In this document: piece after piece, positions 7,077-16,523 of the stretch | Position numbering within the stretch: position 1 is the stretch's first letter | How the letters are laid out: each line of letters begins with the position of its first letter | Origin: Veillonellaceae bacterium SB90 | GTDB lineage: Bacteria > Bacillota > Negativicutes > Selenomonadales > Selenomonadaceae | Assembly (NCBI GenBank): GCA_902364065.1 | Contig: CABJCJ010000028.1 | Location: 1 to 35,823 of the forward strand | Length of the DNA: 35,823 bases | Direction: 5' to 3' | The notes under the pieces: model-generated | Told to the model about the DNA's origin: nothing | Seen by the model: the letters and a program-made list of their open reading frames with translations, nothing else | The model's database searches: none | Position numbers and translations under genes: made by a program

Positions 7077-9203
7077 TTAGTTCTTGCCCTTTGAGACGCT
7101 GCTGCCGGGTTCCGGCGCCGCTGCCGCGGGGGCTGCATTGCCGCCTGATGCCGGGCCCTGCGCCGGTGGAGCCGCCGGCTGCTGGGCATTGTCATTCGGC
7201 TTCTTGCCGTTATCCTTGCCCTTCTCCGGTGCCTTGGTCTCCGATTTCGCCGCGGACGATTCCTTTTTCGTCACGGCCGTGCTCTTGTCATCCTCGAGCG
7301 AACCGATGGAATCGCTCTTTGACGACGAGGAGCCGTCGAAGTCCTTCGCGGGCGTGCCCTTGAGCGCATCCGTCATGAAGGATTTCCAGATGCTGGCGGG
7401 CAGCATGCCGCCGGTCATCGTGCCCATCGAGGTGTTGTCGTCGTTGCCGATCCAGACACCCGTGACGAGGTCCGGCGTGTAGCCGACGAACCACGCATCG
7501 TGGTAGTCGCTCGTCGTGCCCGTCTTGCCGGCGGCCGGACGGCCGATGTTTGCGCCGCGGCCCGTGCCGGACTTGATGACGTCTTCGAGCATGCTCGTGA
7601 GCTCAGCGGCGCTGTCCTCGCTGATGACGTTGTGCTGCTCGGGGTTCGCTTCATCGATAACCTTGCCGTTGCGGTCGAGCACCCGGACGATGACGACGGG
7701 GTCAACGTGAACGCCCTTGTTCGCAAACGTGCCGTAGGCGCTCGTGAGCTCCAGCGGCGTCACGCCCTTCGTCAGACCGCCGAGCGAAGCCGCGAGATTC
7801 TTGTCGTTCTGCGGGCCGTCGGTGACGAGCGTCGTGATGCCCATCTCCTGCGCGTAGTAGAGGACCTTCTCGATGCCGAGCTTCTGGGCAATCTTGACCG
7901 TCGGCACGTTCATCGAGTGCGTCGCGACCTGGCGCAGCGTCACGGCGCCGCTGAAGGTGCGCTCGTAGTTCTGAGGCTCCCAGTCGCCGATCTTTATCGG
8001 GCTGTCGTTGATGACCGTTGACGGCGTGAACTTGTTCTCGAGTGCCGCCGCAAAGACGAACGGCTTGAACGAAGAACCCGGCTGGCGCTCGGCCATCGTG
8101 GCGCGGTTGAACTGATCCGTGCCACGGCCGCCGACCATCGCCTTGACGTAGCCCGTGTGCGGGTCGATCGCGACGAGCGCGCCCTGCGGCTGCTGGACGC
8201 CGTTGCCGTCCTTCTTGCCGTTCGGCAGCTTCTTCATGGCGCTTTCGGCCACACGCTGCATGTCCATGTCGATGGTCGTGTAGACCTTGAGCCCTTCCTT
8301 GTAGACCTTGTCCGCGCCGTACTTGTCGATGAGCTTCTGCGTCACGTAATCGATGAAGTACGAAGCCTCGTGGTCATCCTTCTTCTGGCTTGGCTGCACG
8401 AGGTCGAGCTTCTCTTTCTTCGTCTTCTCCGCCGTCGCCGTGTCGATGTAGCCGTACTTGGCCATCTGGTCAAGCACCGTCGCCTTGCGGTCCTGAGCGG
8501 CCTGCAGGTTGTTGAGCGGCGAATAGTAATTCGGGCTCTTCGGGATGCCGGCGAGCATCGCGCATTCGTTGAGCGTGAGGTCCTCGACGTCCTTGCCGAA
8601 GTACGTGCGCGCTGCGGCCTGCACGCCGTAGGCGCCCTGGCCGAAGTAAATCTGGTTCAGGTAGAGCTCGAGGATCTCCTGCTTCGTGTACTGGCGCTCG
8701 AGCCGCAGGGCCAGGAAGAGCTCCTGGATCTTGCGCTTGAGCGTGCGATCCTGCGTCAGATACGCATTCTTGGCGAGCTGCTGCGTGATAGTCGAGCCGC
8801 CCTCTGAGACCGTGCGGCCGCGCAGATTCGCCCAGATGGCACGCGCGATGCCGCGCGGGTCCACGCCGATGTGGTCGTAGAAGCGGTTATCCTCCACGGC
8901 AACGAATGCGTCCTGCAGGTTCTGCGGGACCTGGCTGAGCTTGACCGGCATGCGATCTTCCTCTGCGTGGATCGTCGCGATCTCATTGCCGTCAATATCG
9001 TAAACCTGAGACGAGGCCGGCGGCAGGATATCATCCGCCAGATCCGATTTGGTATTCATGCTCGCGGTCAAAAAGCCGCAGCCAACACCGATCAGCATGA
9101 CCACCAGGACGATGCCAATGCCCATGAGGGTCTTATGTGCGGTCGAACGGCCGCCAGTCTTCGGGGCTCGTCTGTGATGGTTTTTCGGGTTTCGAGTTTC
9201 CAT
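7077..9203 (-). CDS. ponA: Bifunctional class A penicillin-binding protein (PBP1A type)
   Basis: The 708-residue protein polymerises and cross-links peptidoglycan outside the membrane. A signal anchor spans about 26-47. The GT51 glycosyltransferase domain shows EDNRFYDH (104-111) and GGSTITQQLAKN (135-146). The transpeptidase domain has SSFK (Ser377-Lys380), SMN (430-432) and KTGT (560-563). Residues from about 630 form a low-complexity tail rich in Ser, Lys, Ala, Pro and Gln, as in many Firmicutes PBP1 proteins. The ATG at 9203 follows AAGGAGG at six bases. An extended -10 sits upstream, so it probably starts its own transcript. Confidence 0.95.
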   Translation of the reverse strand: METRNPKNHHRRAPKTGGRSTAHKTLMGIGIVLVVMLIGVGCGFLTASMNTKSDLADDILPPASSQVYDIDGNEIATIHAEEDRMPVKLSQVPQNLQDAFVAVEDNRFYDHIGVDPRGIARAIWANLRGRTVSEGGSTITQQLAKNAYLTQDRTLKRKIQELFLALRLERQYTKQEILELYLNQIYFGQGAYGVQAAARTYFGKDVEDLTLNECAMLAGIPKSPNYYSPLNNLQAAQDRKATVLDQMAKYGYIDTATAEKTKKEKLDLVQPSQKKDDHEASYFIDYVTQKLIDKYGADKVYKEGLKVYTTIDMDMQRVAESAMKKLPNGKKDGNGVQQPQGALVAIDPHTGYVKAMVGGRGTDQFNRATMAERQPGSSFKPFVFAAALENKFTPSTVINDSPIKIGDWEPQNYERTFSGAVTLRQVATHSMNVPTVKIAQKLGIEKVLYYAQEMGITTLVTDGPQNDKNLAASLGGLTKGVTPLELTSAYGTFANKGVHVDPVVIVRVLDRNGKVIDEANPEQHNVISEDSAAELTSMLEDVIKSGTGRGANIGRPAAGKTGTTSDYHDAWFVGYTPDLVTGVWIGNDDNTSMGTMTGGMLPASIWKSFMTDALKGTPAKDFDGSSSSKSDSIGSLEDDKSTAVTKKESSAAKSETKAPEKGKDNGKKPNDNAQQPAAPPAQGPASGGNAAPAAAAPEPGSSVSKGKN

Positions 9204-9234
9204 TTGGCGCCTCCTTCAAACATATACGCCTTTC

Positions 9235-9243
9235 ATTTTACCA
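9235..9243 (-). promoter_or_regulatory. Extended -10 promoter element upstream of the PBP gene
   Basis: TGGTAAAAT on the minus strand has the same core as the yebC promoter. No good -35 is visible at 17 bp, which an extended -10 can tolerate. Confidence 0.45.
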
Positions 9244-9284
9244 CACATTCGCGGAAAAGCATATGGTTTTCCTGTTTCTGCGCC

Positions 9285-11660
9285 TCATTTGAGGTTGACG
9301 ACCGTCGCGCCCGTGCCGCCCTCATTGATATCGGCAAACTGGAAACTCACGACGCTCGGATGATGCCTGAGATACGCATGGATGCCCTTGCGCAGCGCGC
9401 CCGTTCCCTTGCCGTGGATGACGAGGACCTGCGAGAGGCCGGCCATCTCGGCATCGTCGAGGAATTTGCCGACGACCATCTCGGCCTCGTCGACCATGAG
9501 GCCGCGGATGTCGATCTCGCGGCTGATGCCCTGCACCTTCTGCATGAAGGAGCGCGTCTGGCGGTTCTTCGAGGAGGATGCGGCCGCAGGCCTGTTTTCC
9601 GGCGCACGGCTCAGGAAGCGGCAGGCCGAAGCCTTGACCTTCGTGTGCAGGCTGCCGATCTGCACGAGGAGTTCCCTGCCGTCGACGGCGAGCACCGTCC
9701 CCTTCTGATCGAGCTTCTTGACGTAGACGCTGTCGCCCGGGCGGATGGTCTTGAGATTCACGGCCTCGCCGACGCCCTTCTGCGTCATGATGCCCGGGCG
9801 CGCCTTCTCGAAGGCCTCGTTGAGCTTCGCGCGGGCGTCCTGGATGGCCTGCTGGCGGCGCTTGATGCCCTGGTCGTCGAACTGCTCCTTGAGTTCCTTG
9901 ATGATGGCCTCAGACTCGCGGCGCGTGCGGCGCACCATGGCGGCGCTCTGCTCGCGGGCCTTGCGGATCATGTCGCCCTTGCGCTTCGCGAGCTCCTCCT
10001 TCATGCCGGCGACCTTCTGCTCGAGCTGCGTCACGCGCTGCTGGCGCTCGAGGATGTCGGCGTTGCGCTGCTCGTACATCATCTTCTCGTTCTCGAGTTC
10101 GTTGATGACGTGCTCGAACTGCGCGTGGTCGGCCTTGACGAGCTGCTGGGCCCTTATGATGAGGGCCTCCGAGAGCCCGAGCCGGCGGCTGATGGCAAAG
10201 GCGTTGCTCGCGCCGGGCATGCCGATGAGCAGCCGGTACGTCGGGCGCAGCGTCTTCACGTCGAACTCCACGCAGGCGTTCTCGATGCCGTCGCGCGAAT
10301 AGGCAAACGTCTTGAGCTCGGAGTAATGCGTCGTCGCGACGGTCGTCGCACGCAGCTGCAGCAGCTTCTCGAGGATGGCCATGGCGAGCGCCGCGCCCTC
10401 CTCGGGGTCAGTGCCGGCGCCGAGCTCATCGAGCAGCACGAGGTCGTCGGACTCGACCTTCTCGAGGATGCGCACGATATGCGTCATGTGCGCCGAGAAC
10501 GTCGAGAGATTCTGCTCGATGCTCTGCTCGTCGCCGATATCGGCGTAGATATTCGGATAGACGGAAATGACGGGGTCGGGTGCCGTCGGCAGGTAGCAGC
10601 CCGACTGCGCGAGGAGCACCATAAGGCCGAACGTCTTCATGCTGACGGTCTTGCCGCCCGTGTTCGGGCCGGTGATCAAGAGCATGCGGTAGCCCTCGCC
10701 GATGCGCAGGTCAATCGGCACGACCTTTTCCTTCGGGATGAACGGATGGCGTGCCTGCCGAAGGTCCGTGCGGCCCTCGCGGTTGAGCTCCGGGCGCTGC
10801 GCGTCCATCTGCTGCGCGAGACGGGCCTTCGCGAACGCGAAGTCGATATCGCCTAAAATGCGGCAGTTCTCCGCCAGCGTCTCGCCGTTCTTGTTGACCT
10901 CGGCCGAGAGATGGCGCAGGATGCGCTGGATTTCCTGCTGCTCGGCGAGCGTCAGCTGCTTGACGTCGTTGTTGAGTTCGACGATGGCCATCGGCTCGAT
11001 GAAGAGCGTCGCGCCCGTTGAAGACTGGTCGTGCACGATGCCCGGGAAGCGCGAGCGGTACTCCTGCTTGACGGGGATGACGTAGCGCTCGTCGCGCACG
11101 GTGACGATGGCATCCTGGAAAAATTTCTGGTATTCCGCCGTGTGCAGGATGCTGCCGATGCGCTCCTTGATCTTGCCCTGCGCGCTCTTGAGCTCGCGGC
11201 GGATGCGCCGAAGCTCGACGCTCGCGTCCTCGCGCATGGCGCCGTGCTCGTCGACGGTGTTTTCGAGCAGCCGCTCGAGCTGGCCGAGGATCTCGATGCT
11301 CCGCGCCCACTCCTTGAGCGTCGGGGCCTCGACCTCGCTGTCGCGGAAGAAGCGCTTGACACTCCGCATCGCGTAGAGCGTGCTCATGATGCTCACGATG
11401 TCGTCGAGGTCGAGCACGGCGCCCATCTTCACCTTCTTGAGCAGGGGGCGGATATCGAAGATGCCGCCGAACGGAGGCGCGGCCGTCTCAAGGACCGTCA
11501 CGGCCTCCGTCGTCTCCTGCATCCATTCGACGGCTTCGTCAAAGTCGCTGGTCGGCAGCATCGTCTGCGCGCGTTCCCTGCCGATGAGCGAGGACGTGCA
11601 GGCGGCGAGCATCTCGCGCACCCGGCTGTATTCCATGATCTTATAGGTTTCTTGTTCCAT
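9285..11660 (-). CDS. mutS2: MutS2 ATPase with C-terminal Smr domain
   Basis: MutS2 resembles the MutS clamp and ATPase but lacks the mismatch-recognition domain. Members suppress homologous recombination, and in Bacillus the protein (RqcU) also splits collided ribosomes. The 791 residues include Walker A GPNTGGKT (331-338), Walker B with Asp411-Glu412, GAGTDPEEG after it, a charged coiled coil (about 505-620) and an Smr nuclease-like domain (about 713-791) with EIDIRG and HGKGTGALR (749-757). This is full length. The ATG at 11660 has AGGTAAAG upstream. It follows the U32 gene by about 45 bp and is probably co-transcribed with it. Confidence 0.96.
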   Translation of the reverse strand: MEQETYKIMEYSRVREMLAACTSSLIGRERAQTMLPTSDFDEAVEWMQETTEAVTVLETAAPPFGGIFDIRPLLKKVKMGAVLDLDDIVSIMSTLYAMRSVKRFFRDSEVEAPTLKEWARSIEILGQLERLLENTVDEHGAMREDASVELRRIRRELKSAQGKIKERIGSILHTAEYQKFFQDAIVTVRDERYVIPVKQEYRSRFPGIVHDQSSTGATLFIEPMAIVELNNDVKQLTLAEQQEIQRILRHLSAEVNKNGETLAENCRILGDIDFAFAKARLAQQMDAQRPELNREGRTDLRQARHPFIPKEKVVPIDLRIGEGYRMLLITGPNTGGKTVSMKTFGLMVLLAQSGCYLPTAPDPVISVYPNIYADIGDEQSIEQNLSTFSAHMTHIVRILEKVESDDLVLLDELGAGTDPEEGAALAMAILEKLLQLRATTVATTHYSELKTFAYSRDGIENACVEFDVKTLRPTYRLLIGMPGASNAFAISRRLGLSEALIIRAQQLVKADHAQFEHVINELENEKMMYEQRNADILERQQRVTQLEQKVAGMKEELAKRKGDMIRKAREQSAAMVRRTRRESEAIIKELKEQFDDQGIKRRQQAIQDARAKLNEAFEKARPGIMTQKGVGEAVNLKTIRPGDSVYVKKLDQKGTVLAVDGRELLVQIGSLHTKVKASACRFLSRAPENRPAAASSSKNRQTRSFMQKVQGISREIDIRGLMVDEAEMVVGKFLDDAEMAGLSQVLVIHGKGTGALRKGIHAYLRHHPSVVSFQFADINEGGTGATVVNLK

Positions 11661-11705
11661 TGTTCGTTCTTTACCTCATTTGACGGTTCTAAACGGCGTG
11701 AATGC

Positions 11706-14195
11706 TTAAAGGACGCCGCGGAAATAGTGGCCGCGCGTGATATCAGGGCCCTCCTGCTCGCGCACCCATGCCTCCTGTGCCTCGTCGAGCTCAGATGGCA
11801 GGTTCATGGCGCGGCGGTAGGCTGCCACGAGGCGGCGAATCTCGTCCGGCGCCAGGGCTTTGGCCTCGATGCGGAGCGTCCGCACGCCGCCCGGGATGAA
11901 TTTCATCGCATGCGGCAGCATCGAGAGCACCTTGCTGTTGAGCACGTGCATGTGGCAGAACTGGTCGGTCACGAGCGGGAAATCCGTGTCCTTGCGGTCG
12001 CGCAGCGCAAAGCGGCGCTTCGTGCAGGGCTGGCTGCACGGGCCCTTGTCGATGCCGCCGAGGAAGCTGCCCATGACGCAGTACTCCGAGATCATGAGCT
12101 CGAGGCGCCCGTGCACGATGCATGTGAGCGGCAGCGGCGAGTCCTTCGCAATCTCCAGGATCTGCCCGCGGTTGAGCTCAGGCGAGAGTGTCGCCTCGGC
12201 CACGCCGTATTCTTTGAGGAAGGCCAGCGTCTGGCGGTTGTACGAGATCAGCGAGTAATCGGCATGGATGGGCAGTGTCGTCAGGCGGCGCACGAGGCCG
12301 AGCGTGCCGATGTTATGGACGTGAATGGCCGCGGGCGCAAATTCCCGCCAGGCTGCCATGAGGCGCTCGACGCCCTTCTGATGGGCCTCGCGCACGATGC
12401 GCGGCATATTGAAGTCGATGCGCGCGCCGGCATCTTTGGCAAGCTGCCAGGCCGCCTGGTATTCTTCGGCCGTGATGACGTGATGGCGGTACGAGTCGCC
12501 GCCGAACAGGATGCCGTCAGCACCGCCCGCGAGCGCCGCTTTGACCTGCTCGAGCGTATCGCAGGCGACCATGAGCGAAGCACTCTCTTTGAGCACGTCG
12601 CGCGGCTTCTCCGGCGCGATGTGCCACGCCGGCACCTGACGGGCCTTCTCCATATGGATGGCGAGGCGCTTGTTCTCGAGCTCCTCGACGGCGCGGCGGC
12701 GTGCCTCGTTGATCTCGCTGACGGGCACCATGACCGCACCCTCGATGTCGCAGTCAAGAGACTTCATCGCAAAGACCGAGGTGCCGAGGCGCGCGGCCTG
12801 CTTGCGGACGGTTTCCTCCGAGAGCGGGCGCTTGCGCGCGGCTTCGCCGATGAAGTCCGTTTTGCCCGTGCCCGTCACGCCGTCCGCGTCGCGCAGCGTG
12901 ATGACGAGCGGCTCGCCGATGGCGGCATGCACCGTAACGGCGACAGGGATGCGGCGCACGGGCGCTCCCGTGTCAAAGCTGTGCTTGGCTTTCTCCATGA
13001 GCGCGGCATCGTAGACCTTGAACACGCGGTCATGATGGCGCACGGCCGACGGAATCGCGAAGACGACGGTATCGCCCGCTTCGCCGCGCGCAAGCGCCTT
13101 GCCTTCTGGCGTCAAAAGCTCCTTGATCGTCGCCGTCACGCGGCCGCCGACCTTGACCCAGAAATCCACCTGGTCGCCGAGGCCGAGCCTGCCGCTGAGC
13201 TTCACGGTGACGAGCCGCTTGTCCCAGTCGTAATCGAGTACGCGGCCGATGAGCAGGCCGCGGTTGTTGGGCCGGCGGTCGCTCATCATCGTCCTGCCCG
13301 GGCGTCCGAGCAGATACGCCGTCGTGAAATCGCGGTTGAAGATCTGCGCGAGGTCGTCGCGCTCCTCTGCCGTCACCTCGTAGCCCTTGCTGCTGTAATA
13401 TGAATCGATGGCCTCACGGTACGTGCGCACGACGGTCGCGACGTACTCGGGGCGCTTCATGCGGCCCTCGATCTTGAGGGAATTCACGCCGGCAGCGAGG
13501 AGCTCGGGAATAACGTCGATCGTGCTGAGATCGCGCGGCGAGAGCAGGTATTTGCCGGCCTCTTCGCCGAGCACATCCTCCCCTTTCTCGTCCACGAGCG
13601 TATACGGCAGGCGGCAGGGCTGCGCACAGCGGCCGCGGTTGCCGCTGCGCCCGCCGATCATACTGCTCATGAGGCACTGGCCCGAGTAGCAGACGCAGAG
13701 CGCGCCGTGCATGAACGTCTCGATCTCCACGCCGGCATGCGCGCAGATGTAGCGGATGTCCTTGATTGAAAGCTCGCGGGCCAGCACGACGCGCGAGAAA
13801 CCGAGTTCCTTGAGCGTGCGCACGCCCTCGAGGCTGTGCACCGACATCTGCGTGCTCGCATGAAGAGGCAGATTCGGCACCGTCTCATGGGCAATCTTCG
13901 CGACGCCGAGGTCCTGCACGAGGATGGCGTCGGCGCCCGCCTCGTAGAGGAAGCGCAGATAGTCGCGCAGCTCCGGCAGTTCCTCGTCGTCGACAATCGT
14001 GTTGACCGTGACATGGATGGCCACATCGCGCAGATGCGCAAAGCGGATGGCCTCGCGCAGCCCCTCGCGGTCAAAATTCGCCGCATAGGCGCGGGCGCCG
14101 AAGACGTTGCCGGCCAGATAGACGGCGTTGGCGCCGTTCTCCACGGCCGCGATCAGGGCCTCTTTGCTGCCGGCCGGTGCTAATAATTCCACCAA
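11706..14195 (-). CDS. Long U32-family peptidase-like protein with DUF3656 (RlhA-like)
   Basis: U32 proteins, despite the peptidase name, include RNA hydroxylation factors: RlhA for 23S rRNA C2501 and TrhP for tRNA wobble uridine. The N-terminal half has the U32 signature with HGALCVCYSGQC (163-174) and GNRGRCAQPC (to Cys194), so Cys167, Cys174, Cys190 and Cys194 could bind a cluster. After a DUF3656-like middle comes a second barrel (about 545-735) with its own signature, HGRLELMISEYC and GPCSQPC (Cys706, Cys720, Cys724). At 829 residues it is longer than E. coli RlhA. The start is TTG at 14195, eight bases after AGGAGG. A GTG in the next codon is possible. The assignment to rRNA C2501 is inference. 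Confidence 0.88.
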   Translation of the reverse strand: MVELLAPAGSKEALIAAVENGANAVYLAGNVFGARAYAANFDREGLREAIRFAHLRDVAIHVTVNTIVDDEELPELRDYLRFLYEAGADAILVQDLGVAKIAHETVPNLPLHASTQMSVHSLEGVRTLKELGFSRVVLARELSIKDIRYICAHAGVEIETFMHGALCVCYSGQCLMSSMIGGRSGNRGRCAQPCRLPYTLVDEKGEDVLGEEAGKYLLSPRDLSTIDVIPELLAAGVNSLKIEGRMKRPEYVATVVRTYREAIDSYYSSKGYEVTAEERDDLAQIFNRDFTTAYLLGRPGRTMMSDRRPNNRGLLIGRVLDYDWDKRLVTVKLSGRLGLGDQVDFWVKVGGRVTATIKELLTPEGKALARGEAGDTVVFAIPSAVRHHDRVFKVYDAALMEKAKHSFDTGAPVRRIPVAVTVHAAIGEPLVITLRDADGVTGTGKTDFIGEAARKRPLSEETVRKQAARLGTSVFAMKSLDCDIEGAVMVPVSEINEARRRAVEELENKRLAIHMEKARQVPAWHIAPEKPRDVLKESASLMVACDTLEQVKAALAGGADGILFGGDSYRHHVITAEEYQAAWQLAKDAGARIDFNMPRIVREAHQKGVERLMAAWREFAPAAIHVHNIGTLGLVRRLTTLPIHADYSLISYNRQTLAFLKEYGVAEATLSPELNRGQILEIAKDSPLPLTCIVHGRLELMISEYCVMGSFLGGIDKGPCSQPCTKRRFALRDRKDTDFPLVTDQFCHMHVLNSKVLSMLPHAMKFIPGGVRTLRIEAKALAPDEIRRLVAAYRRAMNLPSELDEAQEAWVREQEGPDITRGHYFRGVL

Positions 14196-14232
14196 TTTCT
14201 TTTCCTCCTAATTACAATACGTATCTATTCCG

Positions 14233-14264
14233 AAAAAACAGCACGGCGCCAGGGCACGTGCTGT
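14233..14264 (-). terminator. Terminator after scpB
   Basis: ACAGCACG and CGTGCTGT pair (eight perfect pairs on the minus strand, 11-base loop) and run straight into six T residues. It lies three bases after the scpB stop codon and closes the long xseA-to-scpB unit. Confidence 0.88.
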
Positions 14265-14267
14265 CCG

Positions 14268-14999
14268 TCAATCCTTCTGTTGCTCCGCCTGCGTCTTGGA
14301 AGCGGCGTCGTCTTTGGCCTCTGCTGCCCCGGGCTCCGCATCCTCTCTGGGTACAGCTTCTGCCGTGGGGGCTGCTTCCGTGTCTCCGGCGTCTCCCGCC
14401 GCGGGAGCTTCCTGCGGCTGCCGCCTTGCAAGGCTTTCACGCAGGATTGCCTTCTGCTCCTCGTCGAGGCTCTCGGCCGCATCCTCCGTCGTCGGCAGCT
14501 GCGGCAGGTCCGAAAGCGACTCGAGCCCGAAGCAGCGCAGAAACGCAGCCGTCGTCCCGTAGAGGATGGGCCGGCCGATGACCTGCTTGCGACCGCGCTC
14601 CTCGATGAGGTCGAGCTCTAAAAGCTTTGCAAGCGCACGCTCGATGCGCACGCCGCGCAGCCTCTCGATCTCGGGCTTCGTAATGGGCTGCTTGAACGCG
14701 ATGATTGATAGCGTCTCAAGCGTCGGCGCGGACAGGCGCCGCTCCGTCACCTGGCTCAGGCGCTCGACGACGGGATAGGCCTCCTGCCGCGTGACGAGCT
14801 GATAACCGCCGGCCACGCGGTGAACGGTAAGGCCGCTGCCGCGCGCCAAAAGCTCCTGCCGGAGTTTCTCGACAAGCGGCTCAATTGCATCGGCCGGGCA
14901 GTCCATGACATGCGCCAGCGCGTCGCGGTCAAGGGGGTCCCCCGCCGCGAACAGCACGGCCTCGAGGAGTCCGACATCGCCCATATCACGTTGTTCCAT
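14268..14999 (-). CDS. scpB: Segregation and condensation protein B
   Basis: ScpB is the winged-helix KITE subunit of the SMC-ScpA-ScpB condensin. The start at 14999 (MEQRDMGDVG) follows GAGGAG at seven bases. The longer frame upstream reads into scpA and is not real. Family blocks seen are LLEAVLFAAGDPLD near the start and TLETLSIIAFKQPITKPEIERLRGV in part (about residues 90-115), followed by VIGRPILYGTT. The protein is 243 residues. The last 70 or so are an Ala/Glu/Asp-rich tail beyond the usual fold. The gene overlaps the end of scpA by 14 bp. Confidence 0.94.
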   Translation of the reverse strand: MEQRDMGDVGLLEAVLFAAGDPLDRDALAHVMDCPADAIEPLVEKLRQELLARGSGLTVHRVAGGYQLVTRQEAYPVVERLSQVTERRLSAPTLETLSIIAFKQPITKPEIERLRGVRIERALAKLLELDLIEERGRKQVIGRPILYGTTAAFLRCFGLESLSDLPQLPTTEDAAESLDEEQKAILRESLARRQPQEAPAAGDAGDTEAAPTAEAVPREDAEPGAAEAKDDAASKTQAEQQKD

Positions 15000-15813
15000 G
15001 CAAAAACTCCTCTCTGTTCTGCGCATCCTGCCCCGCCTGCCCGTCCCGACCGGCCTGGCCATCTCGGCGGTGCCGGTCACTCCGGCCATCTGCCTGTTCT
15101 GCGCCCTGCCGCAGGGCGATTTCCATATCGGCGAAGAGATGCGGCTGACGCACCGTGACGAGTCCCTTCTTCATAAGCTCGAGGAGAGCCAGGAACGTCA
15201 CGATGAGCTCGCCGCGCGCGCCGGGCCGGAACGCCTCGGTAAAGCGCACGGCTCCATGGCGTTTGGCCAGCAGCGTGAGGAGCGTCCCCATCTTCTCCTC
15301 GAGACTGTACGTCTCGGGTGCGACGAGCACCGCGGGGATCGTCGGCTCCACCTTGACCGCGAGGACCGATTGGAACGCCGCGACGAGCTCTTCAAGCGGC
15401 AGATGCTCGGGCGGCAGACGGTGCACGGGCAAGGGCAGCGGTGCCCTGCCCACGAAGCGTTCCTGCACCACGGCCATATCGCCGAGCACCTCGCTGACCC
15501 GCTTGAACTTCTTGTACTCGAGCAGCCGCTCGACGAGCTCGAGGCGCGGGTCCTCCTCCTCGCCCGTCTCTTCGTGCACGGGCTTCGGCAACATCATGCG
15601 CGACTTGATTTGGAGCAGTGTCGCCGCCATCACGAGGAAGGCACTCGTCACCTCCATGTCCATGCGCTTCATCGTCTCGAGCGAATCGAGATACTCGCGC
15701 GTCAGAAGCGCGATGGGGATATCGTAGATATCGATCTTGTTCTTCTCGATGAGATGCAGCAGGAGTTCGAGCGGGCCGTCAAAGACCGGCAGGTGTATCG
15801 TGTAATCCTTCAT
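14986..15813 (-). CDS. scpA: Segregation and condensation protein A
   Basis: ScpA is the kleisin that bridges the SMC heads. The N-terminus has the family pattern with FDGPLELLLHLIEKNKIDIYDIPI (about 10-33), YLDSLE and MAATLLQIKSRMMLP (about 68-82). The C-terminal winged helix ends near residue 235. After it comes a hydrophilic Gln/Gly/Asp/Arg-rich tail of about 35 residues, with two DGQAG repeats, beyond typical ScpA length (about 250). Part of this tail is encoded by the region overlapping the scpB ribosome-binding site and start. CAGGTGA precedes the ATG. It lies 11 bp after the M50 protease gene. Confidence 0.95.
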   Translation of the reverse strand: MKDYTIHLPVFDGPLELLLHLIEKNKIDIYDIPIALLTREYLDSLETMKRMDMEVTSAFLVMAATLLQIKSRMMLPKPVHEETGEEEDPRLELVERLLEYKKFKRVSEVLGDMAVVQERFVGRAPLPLPVHRLPPEHLPLEELVAAFQSVLAVKVEPTIPAVLVAPETYSLEEKMGTLLTLLAKRHGAVRFTEAFRPGARGELIVTFLALLELMKKGLVTVRQPHLFADMEIALRQGAEQADGRSDRHRRDGQAGRDGQAGQDAQNREEFLHGTT

Positions 15814-15824
15814 GCTTCACCTGC

Positions 15825-16451
15825 TCAAAGGAACGGCGTCAGAATGAACAGGAAGGCCGACCAGATGAACCGCTGCAGCGGGATGAAGATCATGCTGAGG
15901 ACCGGCGTCATGATGAGGACGATGAGGATGAGGAAGCTGTAGCGCTCCAGGCGCACGTACTCATACGCGAGCCTGCCCGGCAGCAGCTGGGCGAGCACAT
16001 GCGAGCCGTCGAGCGGCGGCAGCGGAATCAGGTTGAAGATTGCAAAGTTGATGTTGTAGATGATGATGAGCTGCAGGACCTGGTACATGCCGACGGACGG
16101 ACGCCCCGCGACATGATGATACGCGAGGAGTACGACAAGCGTCAGGAATGCCGTCACGAGGTTTGCAGCGGGCCCGGCCAGCGAGACGAGAATATCGTCG
16201 CGGCGCGGATTCTTGAAGTGGCGGGCGTCGATGATGACCGGCTTCGCCCAGCCGAAGCGCACGAGGAACAGCATGATGAGGCCGATGGGGTCGATATGCG
16301 CGACCGGATTGAGCGTCAGACGGCCCATCATGCGCGGCGTCGGGTCGCCGAGGGCGTCGGCCGTGCGCGCATGCGCGTATTCATGGATGACCATCGCAAT
16401 GATGAGGCCCGGGATGCCTGCGACGATATCCAGCAGATTCAGATTAAACAT
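15825..16451 (-). CDS. Site-2 protease-like M50 membrane metalloprotease (YwhC type)
   Basis: A multi-pass membrane zinc protease with HEYAH (the HExxH zinc motif) in the first helix, NPVAHIDPIG after it, and the second metal-binding block NLIPLPPLDGSH (about residue 145). Four or five hydrophobic segments span the 208 residues. This small single-domain form without a PDZ domain is common beside scpA-scpB in Firmicutes. The substrate is unknown. The start at 16451 uses GGGGGA a few bases upstream. A TTG at 16463 would add four residues and is possible. Confidence 0.92.
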   Translation of the reverse strand: MFNLNLLDIVAGIPGLIIAMVIHEYAHARTADALGDPTPRMMGRLTLNPVAHIDPIGLIMLFLVRFGWAKPVIIDARHFKNPRRDDILVSLAGPAANLVTAFLTLVVLLAYHHVAGRPSVGMYQVLQLIIIYNINFAIFNLIPLPPLDGSHVLAQLLPGRLAYEYVRLERYSFLILIVLIMTPVLSMIFIPLQRFIWSAFLFILTPFL

Positions 16452-16523
16452 AGATTCCCCCAATATCCTTTATCGTTCTATTGTATCGTTCGATCTCACG
16501 CATCGTTCCGGCAGACCAGGGCC

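Noticed and set aside
8871..13403. Plus-strand open frames of 661 and 790 codons opposite the PBP, mutS2 and U32 genes
   Set aside because: They are antisense shadows of GC-rich genes: compositions are Leu/Arg/Asp/Ala-biased, no domains are recognisable, and the opposite strand has complete conserved genes.
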